Source: Paenibacillus sp. J23TS9 | Lineage (GTDB): Bacteria; Bacillota; Bacilli; Paenibacillales; Paenibacillaceae | Length of the DNA: 64,000 nt | Assembly (NCBI RefSeq): GCF_018403225.1 | Contig: NZ_BOSG01000001.1 | Span: 1,054,001-1,118,000, forward strand | Direction: 5' to 3' | In this document: piece by piece, positions 1 to 7,672 of the stretch | How positions within the stretch are numbered: the first letter of the stretch is position 1 | How the letters are laid out: the number at the start of each line of letters is the position of its first letter | Notes under the pieces: generated by a model | Told to the model about the DNA's origin: nothing | The model's database searches: none | What the model saw: only the letters and a program-made list of their open reading frames with translations | Program-made: the position numbers and the translations under genes

Positions 1-187
1 GAATATTGATGGCGAAATTAGTATGTGGCATCCTCAATGATTTATACAGATTTGTATCTTTTGAAAAATAGTCATGTTCATGTTTTCGGAAAATTCCTAC
101 TTATGATAAAATGATATTTTGAATGCCCGTTTTTAATCATTTTCACTATAAGATATTTTTATCATAGACAGGAGTCAGAATGTATTT
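1..187. other. Leader of the ABC-F gene and possible tail of an upstream gene
   Basis: The first 40 bases can be read in frame as the last codons of a plus-strand gene (NIDGEISMWHPQ, then TGA at 38-40). A second frame is open to a TAG at 69-71, so the identity of any upstream gene is undecided. The remainder is AT-rich leader holding the AGGAG ribosome binding site for the ABC-F gene. I see no clean sigma-A promoter or terminator in it. Confidence 0.3.
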
Positions 188-1741
188 ATGAGTTTATTGA
201 CAGTTGAGAATGTCTCCCATAACTTTGGGGGGCGCACATTGTTTAAAGATGTTTCCTTCCGCCTGCTGGCTGGTGAGCGTGTTGGTCTGGTTGGTGCAAA
301 TGGGGTCGGCAAGTCCACGTTAATGAACATCTTAACAGGACAGCTGCTTAAAGATGAGGGTAAGGTTGAATGGACTCCGAGGATCCGTTACGGTTACTTG
401 GATCAGCATTCCAAGCTGACGCCGGGAAAAACCGTCCGCGATGTATTGAAGGATGCTTTCCTTCCGCTGCTTGAGCAGGAACAAGAAATGATGGAAATCA
501 CCAATAAAATGGGGGATGCCACTCCTGAAGAGCTGGAACTGCTGCTTGAGCAGATGGGTGAAATCCAGGAGCAGCTTGAGATAGGTGATTTCTACCTGAT
601 CGACGTGAAGGTCGAGGAAATGGCCAATGGGCTCGGTTTATCCGCGATTGGACTGGATCGTGACGTAACCTCGCTTAGCGGCGGTCAACGCACCAAAGTT
701 CTCTTGGCCAAGCTCCTGCTTGAAAAGCCGACGGTCCTTCTTCTAGATGAGCCGACGAACTATCTTGATGTAGAGCATATTGATTGGCTTACCCAATACC
801 TCAAGTCATACCCATATGCTTTCATGCTCATCTCGCATGACACAGAATTCATGAATCAAGTCGTAGATGTTATTTACCACTTGGAATTCGCCAAGCTGAC
901 AAGATATGCTGCCAACTACGATAAGTTTCTGGAGATGGCTGATATTTCAAAGAACCAGCATATTGATGCATATGAGAAACAGCAGGAATTCATCAAAAAA
1001 CAGGAAGACTTCATTCAGCGAAACAAAGCCCGTGCTTCTACATCGGGACGTGCGAAAAGCCGCGAGAAGCAGTTAAATCGTATTGAACGTATTGATAAAC
1101 CTGAAGAAGCAGCCAAGCCGATCTTTAATTTCAAGGAATACCGTGCAAGCGGCAAGACCGTATTTGAAGGAATTGACTTTGAGATCGGATACTCGCATGC
1201 ATTGCTGCCAAAAATGAGCATGACGATTGAACGTGGGGAAAAGATTGCAATCGTCGGCTGCAATGGCGTTGGTAAGTCCACGTTGCTCAAGACGATTATG
1301 GGCAAAATCGCTCCAATCAGCGGTAAAACATATCTTGGAGACTTTCTGGAGCCTGCTTATTTCGAGCAAGAGGTTCGTCCCGGTAACATCACACCGATCG
1401 ATGATGTCTGGAATGAGTTCTCTTCTCTGAATCAACATGAAGTCCGGGCTCATCTGGCACGCTGCGGATTAAAAAATGAGCATATTACTCGTCCGCTCAA
1501 TATGTTAAGCGGTGGCGAACAAGCCAAAGTCAGACTGTGCAAGCTGATGATGCGCGAAACCAACTGGATTCTGTTTGACGAACCGACGAACCATTTGGAT
1601 GTCATCGCCAAAGCTGAACTGAAACGGGCCTTGAAGGAATTTAAAGGAACTGTTCTGCTCGTATCCCATGAGCCTGATTTTTACGAGGATTGGGTTACAA
1701 AAACATGGAACGTGGAAGAATGGTCACATCAGAACGCTTGA
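188..1741 (+). CDS. ABC-F family ATP-binding protein (YkpA/YbiT-like)
   Basis: A 517-residue soluble protein with two complete ABC ATPase domains and no membrane segments, which defines the ABC-F class (ribosome-associated translation factors). The first domain has Walker A GANGVGKST near residues 36-44, signature LSGGQ near 163 and Walker B VLLLDEPTN near 183. The second has Walker A GCNGVGKST near 357, signature LSGGE and Walker B WILFDEPTN. The charged linker around residues 240-310 fits the P-site tRNA interaction motif of the family. The ATG follows AGGAG at a normal distance. By architecture it is closest to the housekeeping YkpA/YbiT group rather than an antibiotic-resistance ABC-F, but that split cannot be settled by eye. 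A hairpin terminator follows the stop codon. Confidence 0.9.
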   Translation: MSLLTVENVSHNFGGRTLFKDVSFRLLAGERVGLVGANGVGKSTLMNILTGQLLKDEGKVEWTPRIRYGYLDQHSKLTPGKTVRDVLKDAFLPLLEQEQEMMEITNKMGDATPEELELLLEQMGEIQEQLEIGDFYLIDVKVEEMANGLGLSAIGLDRDVTSLSGGQRTKVLLAKLLLEKPTVLLLDEPTNYLDVEHIDWLTQYLKSYPYAFMLISHDTEFMNQVVDVIYHLEFAKLTRYAANYDKFLEMADISKNQHIDAYEKQQEFIKKQEDFIQRNKARASTSGRAKSREKQLNRIERIDKPEEAAKPIFNFKEYRASGKTVFEGIDFEIGYSHALLPKMSMTIERGEKIAIVGCNGVGKSTLLKTIMGKIAPISGKTYLGDFLEPAYFEQEVRPGNITPIDDVWNEFSSLNQHEVRAHLARCGLKNEHITRPLNMLSGGEQAKVRLCKLMMRETNWILFDEPTNHLDVIAKAELKRALKEFKGTVLLVSHEPDFYEDWVTKTWNVEEWSHQNA

Positions 1742-1763
1742 TCTATCGTAATGCCAATAAGGA

Positions 1764-1799
1764 AGCTGCCGTATTCCCTCAGTGGAATGCGGCTTTTTA
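1764..1799 (+). terminator. Intrinsic terminator after the ABC-F gene
   Basis: Stem GCCGTATTCC (1768-1777) pairs with GGAATGCGGC (1784-1793) with one G-T wobble and a six-base loop. It is followed by TTTTT. It lies between the ABC-F stop and the start of the next gene. Confidence 0.8.
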
Positions 1800-1816
1800 T
1801 CGAAGGAGATGTACAC

Positions 1817-2848
1817 ATGAACACCGGGGATGACCGTTACTCCAGGCAAGAACGCTTTACACCGTTTGGATTAGAAGGCCAGCTTATGCTGGGAAAAAGC
1901 CATGTATTGATTATCGGAGCCGGTGCTTTAGGCACCTCGATTGCCGAGACGCTCGCCAGAGCCGGCGTGGGACATCTGACGATAGCGGACCGCGATTATG
2001 TGGAGTGGAGCAATCTCCAGCGTCAGCAGCTTTTTTCCGAGGAGGATGCTGTCCTGAGGTTACCGAAGGCAATCGCAGCCAAACAAAGGCTGCAAGCGAT
2101 CAATTCCTCCATTCAAATCGACAGCCATGTGATGGACGTGAAGCTTGAAGAGCTGGATACTCTTGCGAACGGTGTGGATCTGATCATGGATGGTACGGAT
2201 AACTTTGATACCCGTCTGCTTATTAACGATATATCTCAAAAGCATAATATTCCGTGGATTTATGGCGGATGTGTCGGAAGCTACGGAATAACCTATACGA
2301 TATTGCCAGGTCATACGCCATGTTTGAACTGTCTGCTTGGTGCTGTTCCACTGGGCGGAGATACATGTGATACCGCAGGTATTATCCCGCAAGCTGTGCA
2401 GGTTGTAACCGCCCATCAAACGACAGAAGCGATGAAGCTGCTTAGTGGGCATCATGAGGCTCTCCGTGATAAGCTGCTGACTTTTGATTTGTGGCGGAAT
2501 GAGTCAATGTCCATGGGGGTCAAGCATGCGAAAAAAGAAGACTGCCTCTCTTGCGGTCCGCATCGAACGTATCCCTATTTATCAGCATCCAATTTGGAAA
2601 AGACAGATGTATTATGCGGACGTGATACCGTACAGATTCGTCCGGGCAAGAAGCAATCCCTAAATCTGCAGGAGACTGCTGACAGGCTTTCGAAGCTGGG
2701 AGAAGGCAAGGTGGAGAGCAATCCGTTCCTGGTTTCCTTCACGATGGGAGATCGGCGCCTTGTTATTTTTGCTGACGGCAGAGCGTTGATCCATGGAACG
2801 AAGGATATATCTGAAGCCAGAACCATATATCACCGTTATTTCGGATGA
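1817..2848 (+). CDS. moeB: ThiF/MoeB-family E1-like adenylyltransferase
   Basis: A 343-residue member of the E1-like family that adenylates the C-terminal Gly-Gly of a sulfur-carrier protein (MoaD for molybdopterin, ThiS for thiamine). It starts with the typical RYSRQ motif. The nucleotide-binding loop is GAGALG, followed by the R-Q-Q block near residue 75. There are two zinc CxxC pairs, CLNC near residue 179 and CLSC near 240. The C-terminal 90 residues do not look like a rhodanese domain. I chose the ATG that follows AAGGAGATGTACAC; an in-frame ATG 66 bases upstream lies inside the preceding terminator and has no ribosome binding site. moeA and mobB sit about 53 kb away, so MoeB is the likelier role, but ThiF activity is not excluded. 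Confidence 0.85.
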   Translation: MNTGDDRYSRQERFTPFGLEGQLMLGKSHVLIIGAGALGTSIAETLARAGVGHLTIADRDYVEWSNLQRQQLFSEEDAVLRLPKAIAAKQRLQAINSSIQIDSHVMDVKLEELDTLANGVDLIMDGTDNFDTRLLINDISQKHNIPWIYGGCVGSYGITYTILPGHTPCLNCLLGAVPLGGDTCDTAGIIPQAVQVVTAHQTTEAMKLLSGHHEALRDKLLTFDLWRNESMSMGVKHAKKEDCLSCGPHRTYPYLSASNLEKTDVLCGRDTVQIRPGKKQSLNLQETADRLSKLGEGKVESNPFLVSFTMGDRRLVIFADGRALIHGTKDISEARTIYHRYFG

Positions 2849-2881
2849 ATTTGATTCTGGAATACATCATTTGAATGAGTA

Positions 2882-2909
2882 AAACCATTCCAAGGGGAAT
2901 GGTTTTTTT
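2882..2909 (+). terminator. Intrinsic terminator after moeB
   Basis: Perfect 10-bp stem AAACCATTCC / GGAATGGTTT with loop AAGG, then a run of T. Confidence 0.85.
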
Positions 2910-2939
2910 CACGGCCGGAAACCCTATGGTGAAGTATCG

Positions 2940-3671
2940 ATGCCAACGGACTTTAACGTGAAATCAGGTGAATCCATGCAAGAAAAGCTTTTAGTAGTTG
3001 GAACCTTTTTAAAAGATGCAGGTTTAATGGATATCCTTCTTCAGGATGGATATGAAGTAACCGTCGTTCCTAATGAGCACAAAGCAATAAGAGCCATGAA
3101 TGAGCAAAGCATCGATATGCTGCTGCTGAAACGTTCGGAACATACAGCAAGTTCATTACATAAAATTTTAAAAGCACTTCTTAGGGAGCAAGGGGGCAGG
3201 CCCTTTCCAATCATCCTTTTCGAAGAAAATCTAAATACGGAAGCTGTCATTGAGGGGCTGAGGGCCGGGGCGAATGATGTCGTGCCTAAATCGATCCAGG
3301 GCAGTGAGCTGTTGGCACGAATTCGGAATTTGCTTGGAATTTTCCATATCGAAAATGAGCGAAACAATCAAAAAGTTATCGTTGAAGATTTAGTTATTGA
3401 TCCTGGAAGCCGGAAGGCAAGCAGAGATGGTAGGGAGTTATCATTGACGGTCAAAGAATTCGATTTGCTGTTATATTTGGCGAGGCATGCGAACCGGGTA
3501 TGTACACGTGAGGAGATTTTAAAGAAAGTCTGGGATTATGATTTTCTCATGGGGACCAATGTGGTGGATGTATACATCCGGCATCTTCGCAGAAAAATGG
3601 ATAAAGGTTTCAGTAAAAAACTGATTCAATCCGTACGCGGAGTGGGTTATATAATAAAAGAAGGCGAATAA
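2940..3671 (+). CDS. OmpR-type response regulator with a degenerate receiver
   Basis: A 243-residue protein with an N-terminal CheY-like fold and a C-terminal winged-helix DNA-binding domain (LTVKEFDLLLYLARH ... VDVYIRHLRRKMD ... VRGVGYII). The receiver lacks the phosphorylation chemistry. The usual acidic pair is replaced (LVVGTF where LVVEDE is expected) and the phospho-acceptor Asp in the LLLD position is Lys (MLLLKRSE). The switch Lys is kept (VVPKS). It is therefore likely phosphorylation-independent. No histidine kinase gene is adjacent. An alternative ATG at 2976 with AGGTG upstream would give 231 residues and a more standard receiver start. Target genes cannot be read from the sequence. 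Confidence 0.85.
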   Translation: MPTDFNVKSGESMQEKLLVVGTFLKDAGLMDILLQDGYEVTVVPNEHKAIRAMNEQSIDMLLLKRSEHTASSLHKILKALLREQGGRPFPIILFEENLNTEAVIEGLRAGANDVVPKSIQGSELLARIRNLLGIFHIENERNNQKVIVEDLVIDPGSRKASRDGRELSLTVKEFDLLLYLARHANRVCTREEILKKVWDYDFLMGTNVVDVYIRHLRRKMDKGFSKKLIQSVRGVGYIIKEGE

Positions 3672-3692
3672 GTCCCTAAACTTATCGCCTTC
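3660..3692 (-). terminator. Hairpin terminator shared by convergent genes
   Basis: GAAGGCGAATAAGT pairs with ACTTATCGCCTTC apart from one bulged base. Read on the minus strand it is followed by TTTTATTAT, so it mainly serves the NlpC/P60 gene. It also overlaps the stop codon of the plus-strand regulator. Confidence 0.7.
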
Positions 3693-3733
3693 CATTTACT
3701 AAAGTATTTAATTTAATAAAACATTCGGTTCTA

Positions 3734-4258
3734 CTATAGGACCCGGCGTGCTTTCAAGTATGTTCTCTTCCAGTTGCCTGAGTTCAGATCAGAGATTGTT
3801 ACGCCAGGGGAACCGTAAGTGTGCAGGATTTTACCGTTACCTGCATATACTGCGACATGAGTTACATTTTTACCGTTTGCTCTGCCACCGCTGGAGAAAA
3901 ACACGAGATCGCCTGGTTTCAGGTTGGATTTCGAAACAGCGACACCAACTTTGGATTGTGCTACGGACGTACGTGGAAGTTTAACGCCGTATTTGCCAAA
4001 GATATATTTCATGAAGGAGGAGCAATCGAATACTTTTGTTGTACTGGTAGATGCTCCGAATTTATAAGGCGTACCCATAAATTTTTTACCATAATTCACA
4101 ACAGACGTTCCTTTGGAAGAAGTAGCGGATGATGCGGAGACGGATTTAGATGAGGATGCTTCCGTCACATCTGCTCCGGTGGCCATCATCGCAGTAAAAC
4201 CTATCGATGCACATAACCCTACGGCTACTAGTTTTTGGATTAGTTGTTTTTGATTCAT
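3734..4258 (-). CDS. NlpC/P60 cell-wall endopeptidase, secreted
   Basis: A 174-residue secreted protein: a Sec signal peptide over roughly residues 1-35 (Lys-containing start, hydrophobic core, Ala-rich cleavage region), a Ser-rich spacer, then one NlpC/P60 domain. The catalytic triad is visible as Cys79 in FDCSSF, His134 in VTHVAVY and His146 in ILHTYG. The family cleaves gamma-D-Glu-diamino acid bonds in peptidoglycan stem peptides. There is no LysM or SH3 binding domain, so this is a minimal hydrolase. The ATG is preceded by TTGGAGGTAATACAAAC. The upstream region has a TATACT -10-like box but no clear riboswitch. Confidence 0.92.
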   Translation of the reverse strand: MNQKQLIQKLVAVGLCASIGFTAMMATGADVTEASSSKSVSASSATSSKGTSVVNYGKKFMGTPYKFGASTSTTKVFDCSSFMKYIFGKYGVKLPRTSVAQSKVGVAVSKSNLKPGDLVFFSSGGRANGKNVTHVAVYAGNGKILHTYGSPGVTISDLNSGNWKRTYLKARRVL

Positions 4259-4337
4259 GTTTGTATTACCTCCAAATTTCGTTTTCTTTCAGGCTCGTTT
4301 CCGAGTATAACAGTTTTGTAACTCCCTAAATTATGGA

Positions 4338-4378
4338 TAGCACCTATCAAACCCTTGCAGTGATAGGGTTTTTTCCCT
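4338..4378. repeat. Overlapping inverted repeats upstream of the NlpC/P60 gene
   Basis: On the plus strand CCTATCA pairs with TGATAGG, and AAACCCT pairs with AGGGTTT. The two pairings share bases and exclude each other, and a T-run follows on the plus strand. It lies upstream of the TATACT box of the minus-strand hydrolase gene, so it may be an operator or a stray terminator. Confidence 0.35.
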
Positions 4379-4446
4379 TTTATTAAAAAACCATTAAAAG
4401 TTACAAAAAATTAAGAAATTGATTTGTAGCGAGTTCTAAAAACAAG

Positions 4447-4474
4447 AAAAACCCTTGATAGACAAGGGTTTTTT
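4447..4474. terminator. Terminator after thiN
   Basis: Perfect 11-bp stem AAAAACCCTTG / CAAGGGTTTTT with a five-base loop. It is symmetrical and works on either strand; by position it ends the minus-strand thiN transcript. Confidence 0.8.
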
Positions 4475-4556
4475 AGTGACAATCATAAAGTAACAAAATC
4501 GTATTGATACTTAATTTAAAATGTTATTTCCGTTTGGTTTTTATCAGGGAGATCCT

Positions 4557-5198
4557 CTAGTCATTGCTTTGAATTACGAGTAAAAGTCCACTCGTAATGC
4601 TCACCAGGCCAACCGATTCCAACAATACATTGCTGATTCCGAGGGACTCCCCGATTTTTAATGTGGCATTTTCGAGTGGATACTGAAATCCTTCGAGCGT
4701 AATACCGGTTACCTCTGGAGTCATCGGGAGCAGAGAGACGTATTTGTAACCGCGATCCCGCACCTCTATTTTAGAGCCAGTTAATGTAATGTAATTGTTT
4801 TGATCCATAATGGCACACTCAATATGATGCTGAAGCGCACGGTTCAACATCTGAACATTGGCTAGGGTATGATCCATCCTCGTTCCTGTGCCTCCCACGA
4901 GCATGATGAAATCAGGTTGCTCCCGAATGGCCATTTCAAAGGCGAGCTCCGTATCCGTTAAATTTTTATCAACCGGATCGCATTCGACGATTCTTCCGGA
5001 TTCCGCTCTGACATGCTTCAATTCCTGTGGTGATATCGAATCAAAGTCTCCAACAGCCAGATCGGGCTTGATATCGTGACGGATGAGATACAGTGCTCCT
5101 TTGTCTGCACCAATGATAAAATCACCTGGCTGGATCTCCTGTATATATTGAGGGTATAACTGTCCCCCTGAAAAAATAATGACGCGTTTCTGGTTCAT
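4557..5198 (-). CDS. thiN: Thiamine pyrophosphokinase
   Basis: A 213-residue enzyme that transfers pyrophosphate from ATP to thiamine to give thiamine diphosphate. The family signatures are present in order: GADKGALYL near residue 33, AVGDFDS near 51, the metal and ATP site KNLTDTELAF near 78, and VGGTGTRMDHTL near 98. The C-terminal third is the small beta-rich thiamine-binding domain. I start at the ATG preceded by AGGGGGAATCAAA; a TTG 21 bases further upstream would place the ribosome binding site inside the gene. It is a single gene with its own terminator. Its product is the cofactor of the pyruvate dehydrogenase encoded 3 kb away, but no regulatory link is visible. Confidence 0.93.
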   Translation of the reverse strand: MNQKRVIIFSGGQLYPQYIQEIQPGDFIIGADKGALYLIRHDIKPDLAVGDFDSISPQELKHVRAESGRIVECDPVDKNLTDTELAFEMAIREQPDFIMLVGGTGTRMDHTLANVQMLNRALQHHIECAIMDQNNYITLTGSKIEVRDRGYKYVSLLPMTPEVTGITLEGFQYPLENATLKIGESLGISNVLLESVGLVSITSGLLLVIQSND

Positions 5199-5332
5199 TT
5201 TGATTCCCCCTAAAACCAATTCGTTCCTATTAGATCGTTACTCCAGTATAAATGAGAAAACAAAGTTGCACAATTTAGCCAGCCGCGACTACAATAGGGA
5301 AGACATATGATAGGGGAGAGGTTAGAGAGAAA

Positions 5333-6007
5333 TTGGACATGCATGCTTTTGAAATTTTCAGCATCATCGGGACAATTGCTTTTGCGATGTCAGGCGCCTT
5401 TGTCGCCATGGAGGAAGAATACGACATCCTGGGCATACTGGTGCTGGGACTTGTCACGGCTTTTGGAGGCGGGGTCATCCGTAATGTATTGATCGGTGTT
5501 CCTGTAACGACGCTTTGGAGCCAAGGACTGCTGATTAAACTGGCTATTTTGTCAGTCATCATTGCATTTTTACTTCCTCTAGGCTGGATCAAGCATTGGA
5601 AGCGAACGGAAGCTTGGTTTGATGCTATTGGGCTGTCCGCTTTCGCAATCCAGGGAGCTCTGTACGCAGTCAAAATGCATCATCCGTTGTCGGCTGTGGC
5701 GGTGGCTGCAGTAATGACAGGCGTTGGCGGAGGGATCATCCGTGATCTATTGGCTGGACGCAAGCCGCTGGTGCTTCGGGATGAGATCTACGCGGTATGG
5801 GCTATGATCGCCGGTGTGGTGATCGGTTTGAACTGGATTCATACGACATGGCAGGCGGTACTTCTATTTGCAGTCATCGTTATGCTCCGTATGTTTTCCG
5901 TCTTTTATAAATGGAAGCTTCCGCGGCGCATGCTGCACATGTCTTCTTCAACCGGTCTATCCGTAAAGGGCAACCACAAAGGCAAACACAATCGGAAGAC
6001 AGCATAA
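5333..6007 (+). CDS. TRIC/UPF0126-family membrane channel protein
   Basis: A 224-residue integral membrane protein with about seven hydrophobic segments arranged as an internal repeat. Each half carries the family glycine motif: GGGVIRN near residue 47 and GGGIIRD near 129. Prokaryotic TRIC-like proteins form trimeric cation channels, and some members are reported as small amino acid transporters; the substrate cannot be read here. The first codon is probably TTG behind GGGGAGAGG, with an ATG two codons later as an alternative. The phosphatase gene follows 25 bases downstream and is probably co-transcribed. Confidence 0.85.
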   Translation: MDMHAFEIFSIIGTIAFAMSGAFVAMEEEYDILGILVLGLVTAFGGGVIRNVLIGVPVTTLWSQGLLIKLAILSVIIAFLLPLGWIKHWKRTEAWFDAIGLSAFAIQGALYAVKMHHPLSAVAVAAVMTGVGGGIIRDLLAGRKPLVLRDEIYAVWAMIAGVVIGLNWIHTTWQAVLLFAVIVMLRMFSVFYKWKLPRRMLHMSSSTGLSVKGNHKGKHNRKTA

Positions 6008-6032
6008 ATGGAGAAGGAGGCATACAATCAAC

Positions 6033-6497
6033 ATGGTATCTGTACTATTTGTTTGTTTGGGAAATATTTGTCGTTCACCTATGGCGGAAGCCATTATGAG
6101 GAATAAGGTTAAAGAGGCTGGACTGGAAAGAAGCATTCAGGTGGATTCCGCCGGTACAGGCGACTGGCATATCGGACATACGCCTCATCAAGGTACTCGT
6201 GATTTGCTTGACCAGCATCAGATCAGCTATGAGGGCATGATTGCCCGTCAGTTCACTAACGCTGATTTTGAGCAATTCGAATACATCGTATGCATGGATA
6301 ACAGCAACTGGAGTAATGTTAAATCCCTTCCTGGAGCAAAAGAGGAGAGTCTGATCAGATTTATGGATTTGCTGCCTGGACATGAACTCAAGGAAGTGCC
6401 GGATCCGTATTATACGGGAAACTTCGAGCAGGTATACGAATTAATGGATGCGGGCTGCCAAAAGCTTTTGGACAAGATTAAAATAGAGAAGCTATAA
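6033..6497 (+). CDS. Low-molecular-weight protein-tyrosine phosphatase
   Basis: A 154-residue cytoplasmic phosphatase of the LMW-PTP family. The P-loop CLGNICRS is at residues 8-15 (nucleophile Cys8, Arg14). The general-acid Asp is Asp124 in VPDPYYTG, followed by the two Tyr typical of the YfkJ-like group. Length matches the family (about 155). It has AAGGAGG upstream with a rather long 12-base spacing. It forms a probable two-gene unit with the channel gene and ends at a hairpin terminator. It is not next to a tyrosine kinase or an exopolysaccharide cluster, so a housekeeping or stress role is likelier than polysaccharide control. Confidence 0.92.
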   Translation: MVSVLFVCLGNICRSPMAEAIMRNKVKEAGLERSIQVDSAGTGDWHIGHTPHQGTRDLLDQHQISYEGMIARQFTNADFEQFEYIVCMDNSNWSNVKSLPGAKEESLIRFMDLLPGHELKEVPDPYYTGNFEQVYELMDAGCQKLLDKIKIEKL

Positions 6498-6538
6498 TAG
6501 GGATAAATAGGATGGGAGTTTTCTCCCTCAATGAAAAT

Positions 6539-6561
6539 GGGCACGAATGGTGCCTTTTTTC
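6539..6561 (+). terminator. Terminator after the LMW-PTP gene
   Basis: Short GC-rich stem GGCAC / GTGCC with loop GAATG, then six T. Confidence 0.7.
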
Positions 6562-6597
6562 GGAAAAACAATGAAAACGCAATCATTTGATCAAACA

Positions 6598-6664
6598 AAA
6601 AAGGTGAACCATCGACATTCTTCTGCTGAAGGGCATACATGCTTGTCATTGGGCTCACCTTTAT
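6598..6664 (-). terminator. Long-loop terminator after the esterase gene
   Basis: Read on the minus strand, AAAGGTGAGCC pairs with GGTTCACCTTT across a large loop and is followed by TTTTGTTTG. It lies just past the esterase stop codon. Confidence 0.6.
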
Positions 6665-6680
6665 TATGTTTAATCCGGGA

Positions 6681-7412
6681 CTAGGCGTGTAAAAAATACA
6701 TAAGCGCATCCGGCAGCTCTTTTTGCCAGAAGCCCCAAATATGCTTGCCGTCTTTTTCGGCATATTGAACTTTTGCACCGCGATCCAGCAGTAATTCCCG
6801 GGTTTGACGGTTTAATTCGACAAAGTTATGAACGCCATGATCCGTTTCAAAAGCCGTTTCCTGCAGACCGACAATCATAAAGACATCGAGCCTAGACAAA
6901 TCGTCCTGAGCTTCGTAAATGTCCTGGGAAGCGGGATAGTACGCACCGGACAAGCTGATAATACGCTCAAAGAGCTCCGGATAACGAATGGCCAGATGGA
7001 GCGATACGCTTCCACCCAAGGAGTCACCGGCCAGAACACGTTCGGAAGCTTCCCTGCGTACAGGATATTTCGCTTCAATGAAGGGAATAATCTCTTCTGC
7101 AAAGCAGCGGGTATAGGCTTCAAAGCGGCTTCCAAAAGGAGCGTATTCTTCCGTGCGGATCGAGGTATCGACTTCAACACCTACTATTATAAAGGGCTCT
7201 GCATCGCCATCCAGGATCAAATGGTTGGCTGTAGTTGCGATTCGGCCGAAATTAAAGAATTCTTCTCCGTCCTGGCAGTAGACGACTGGATAGCTCAAAA
7301 TTTCATTATAGCCTGGTGGCAGGTATACCCGAAGATTACGCGTTTCATTTAGAAAGCGGCTGTCCATTTGTTCTTTATTAATAGTGCGCTTCAGATACTT
7401 CGAATCTGTCAT
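6681..7412 (-). CDS. Alpha/beta-hydrolase esterase (PF00756-like)
   Basis: A 243-residue alpha/beta hydrolase of the enterochelin-esterase / esterase D type. An early beta-rich segment (LRVYLPPGYNE) and PVVYCQDGEE precede the nucleophile elbow GDSLGG near residue 130. The catalytic His is in KHIWGFW near residue 227, with an acidic residue before it. There is no signal peptide, so it is cytoplasmic. The substrate could be a siderophore ester, S-formylglutathione-like ester or a carbohydrate acetyl ester; no neighbour decides it. It is transcribed alone, divergently from the pdh operon. Confidence 0.85.
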   Translation of the reverse strand: MTDSKYLKRTINKEQMDSRFLNETRNLRVYLPPGYNEILSYPVVYCQDGEEFFNFGRIATTANHLILDGDAEPFIIVGVEVDTSIRTEEYAPFGSRFEAYTRCFAEEIIPFIEAKYPVRREASERVLAGDSLGGSVSLHLAIRYPELFERIISLSGAYYPASQDIYEAQDDLSRLDVFMIVGLQETAFETDHGVHNFVELNRQTRELLLDRGAKVQYAEKDGKHIWGFWQKELPDALMYFLHA

Positions 7413-7589
7413 GAATATTCATCCTTCTCACAGTTGATTTTTTAGGCTGAAAAAAGCTATTTCATTCAGATAACCCATCATGTGGTAAAGTTCACGATCC
7501 TGTCAAACTTTCCGAAACTGTTATATGACAATCATCACACTGTTATATATACAAAATTCAGTTATTCTGAAATTTTATCCGCAATGTCT

Positions 7590-7619
7590 TTGACGAATCG
7601 AATAAAACAGGTGTATAAT
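7590..7619 (+). promoter_or_regulatory. Sigma-A promoter of the pdh operon
   Basis: TTGACG at 7590-7595, an 18-base spacer and TATAAT at 7614-7619, about 50 bases upstream of the pdhA start. Near-consensus strength fits a highly expressed operon. Confidence 0.85.
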
Positions 7620-7672
7620 AATTCTATAACAGCAGCACTTGATATTCAAATTTTTTTGTTGAGGTGAAGATA

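Noticed and set aside
4259..4446. ydaO riboswitch before the NlpC/P60 gene
   Set aside because: None of the conserved blocks seen at 48505-48640 occur here.
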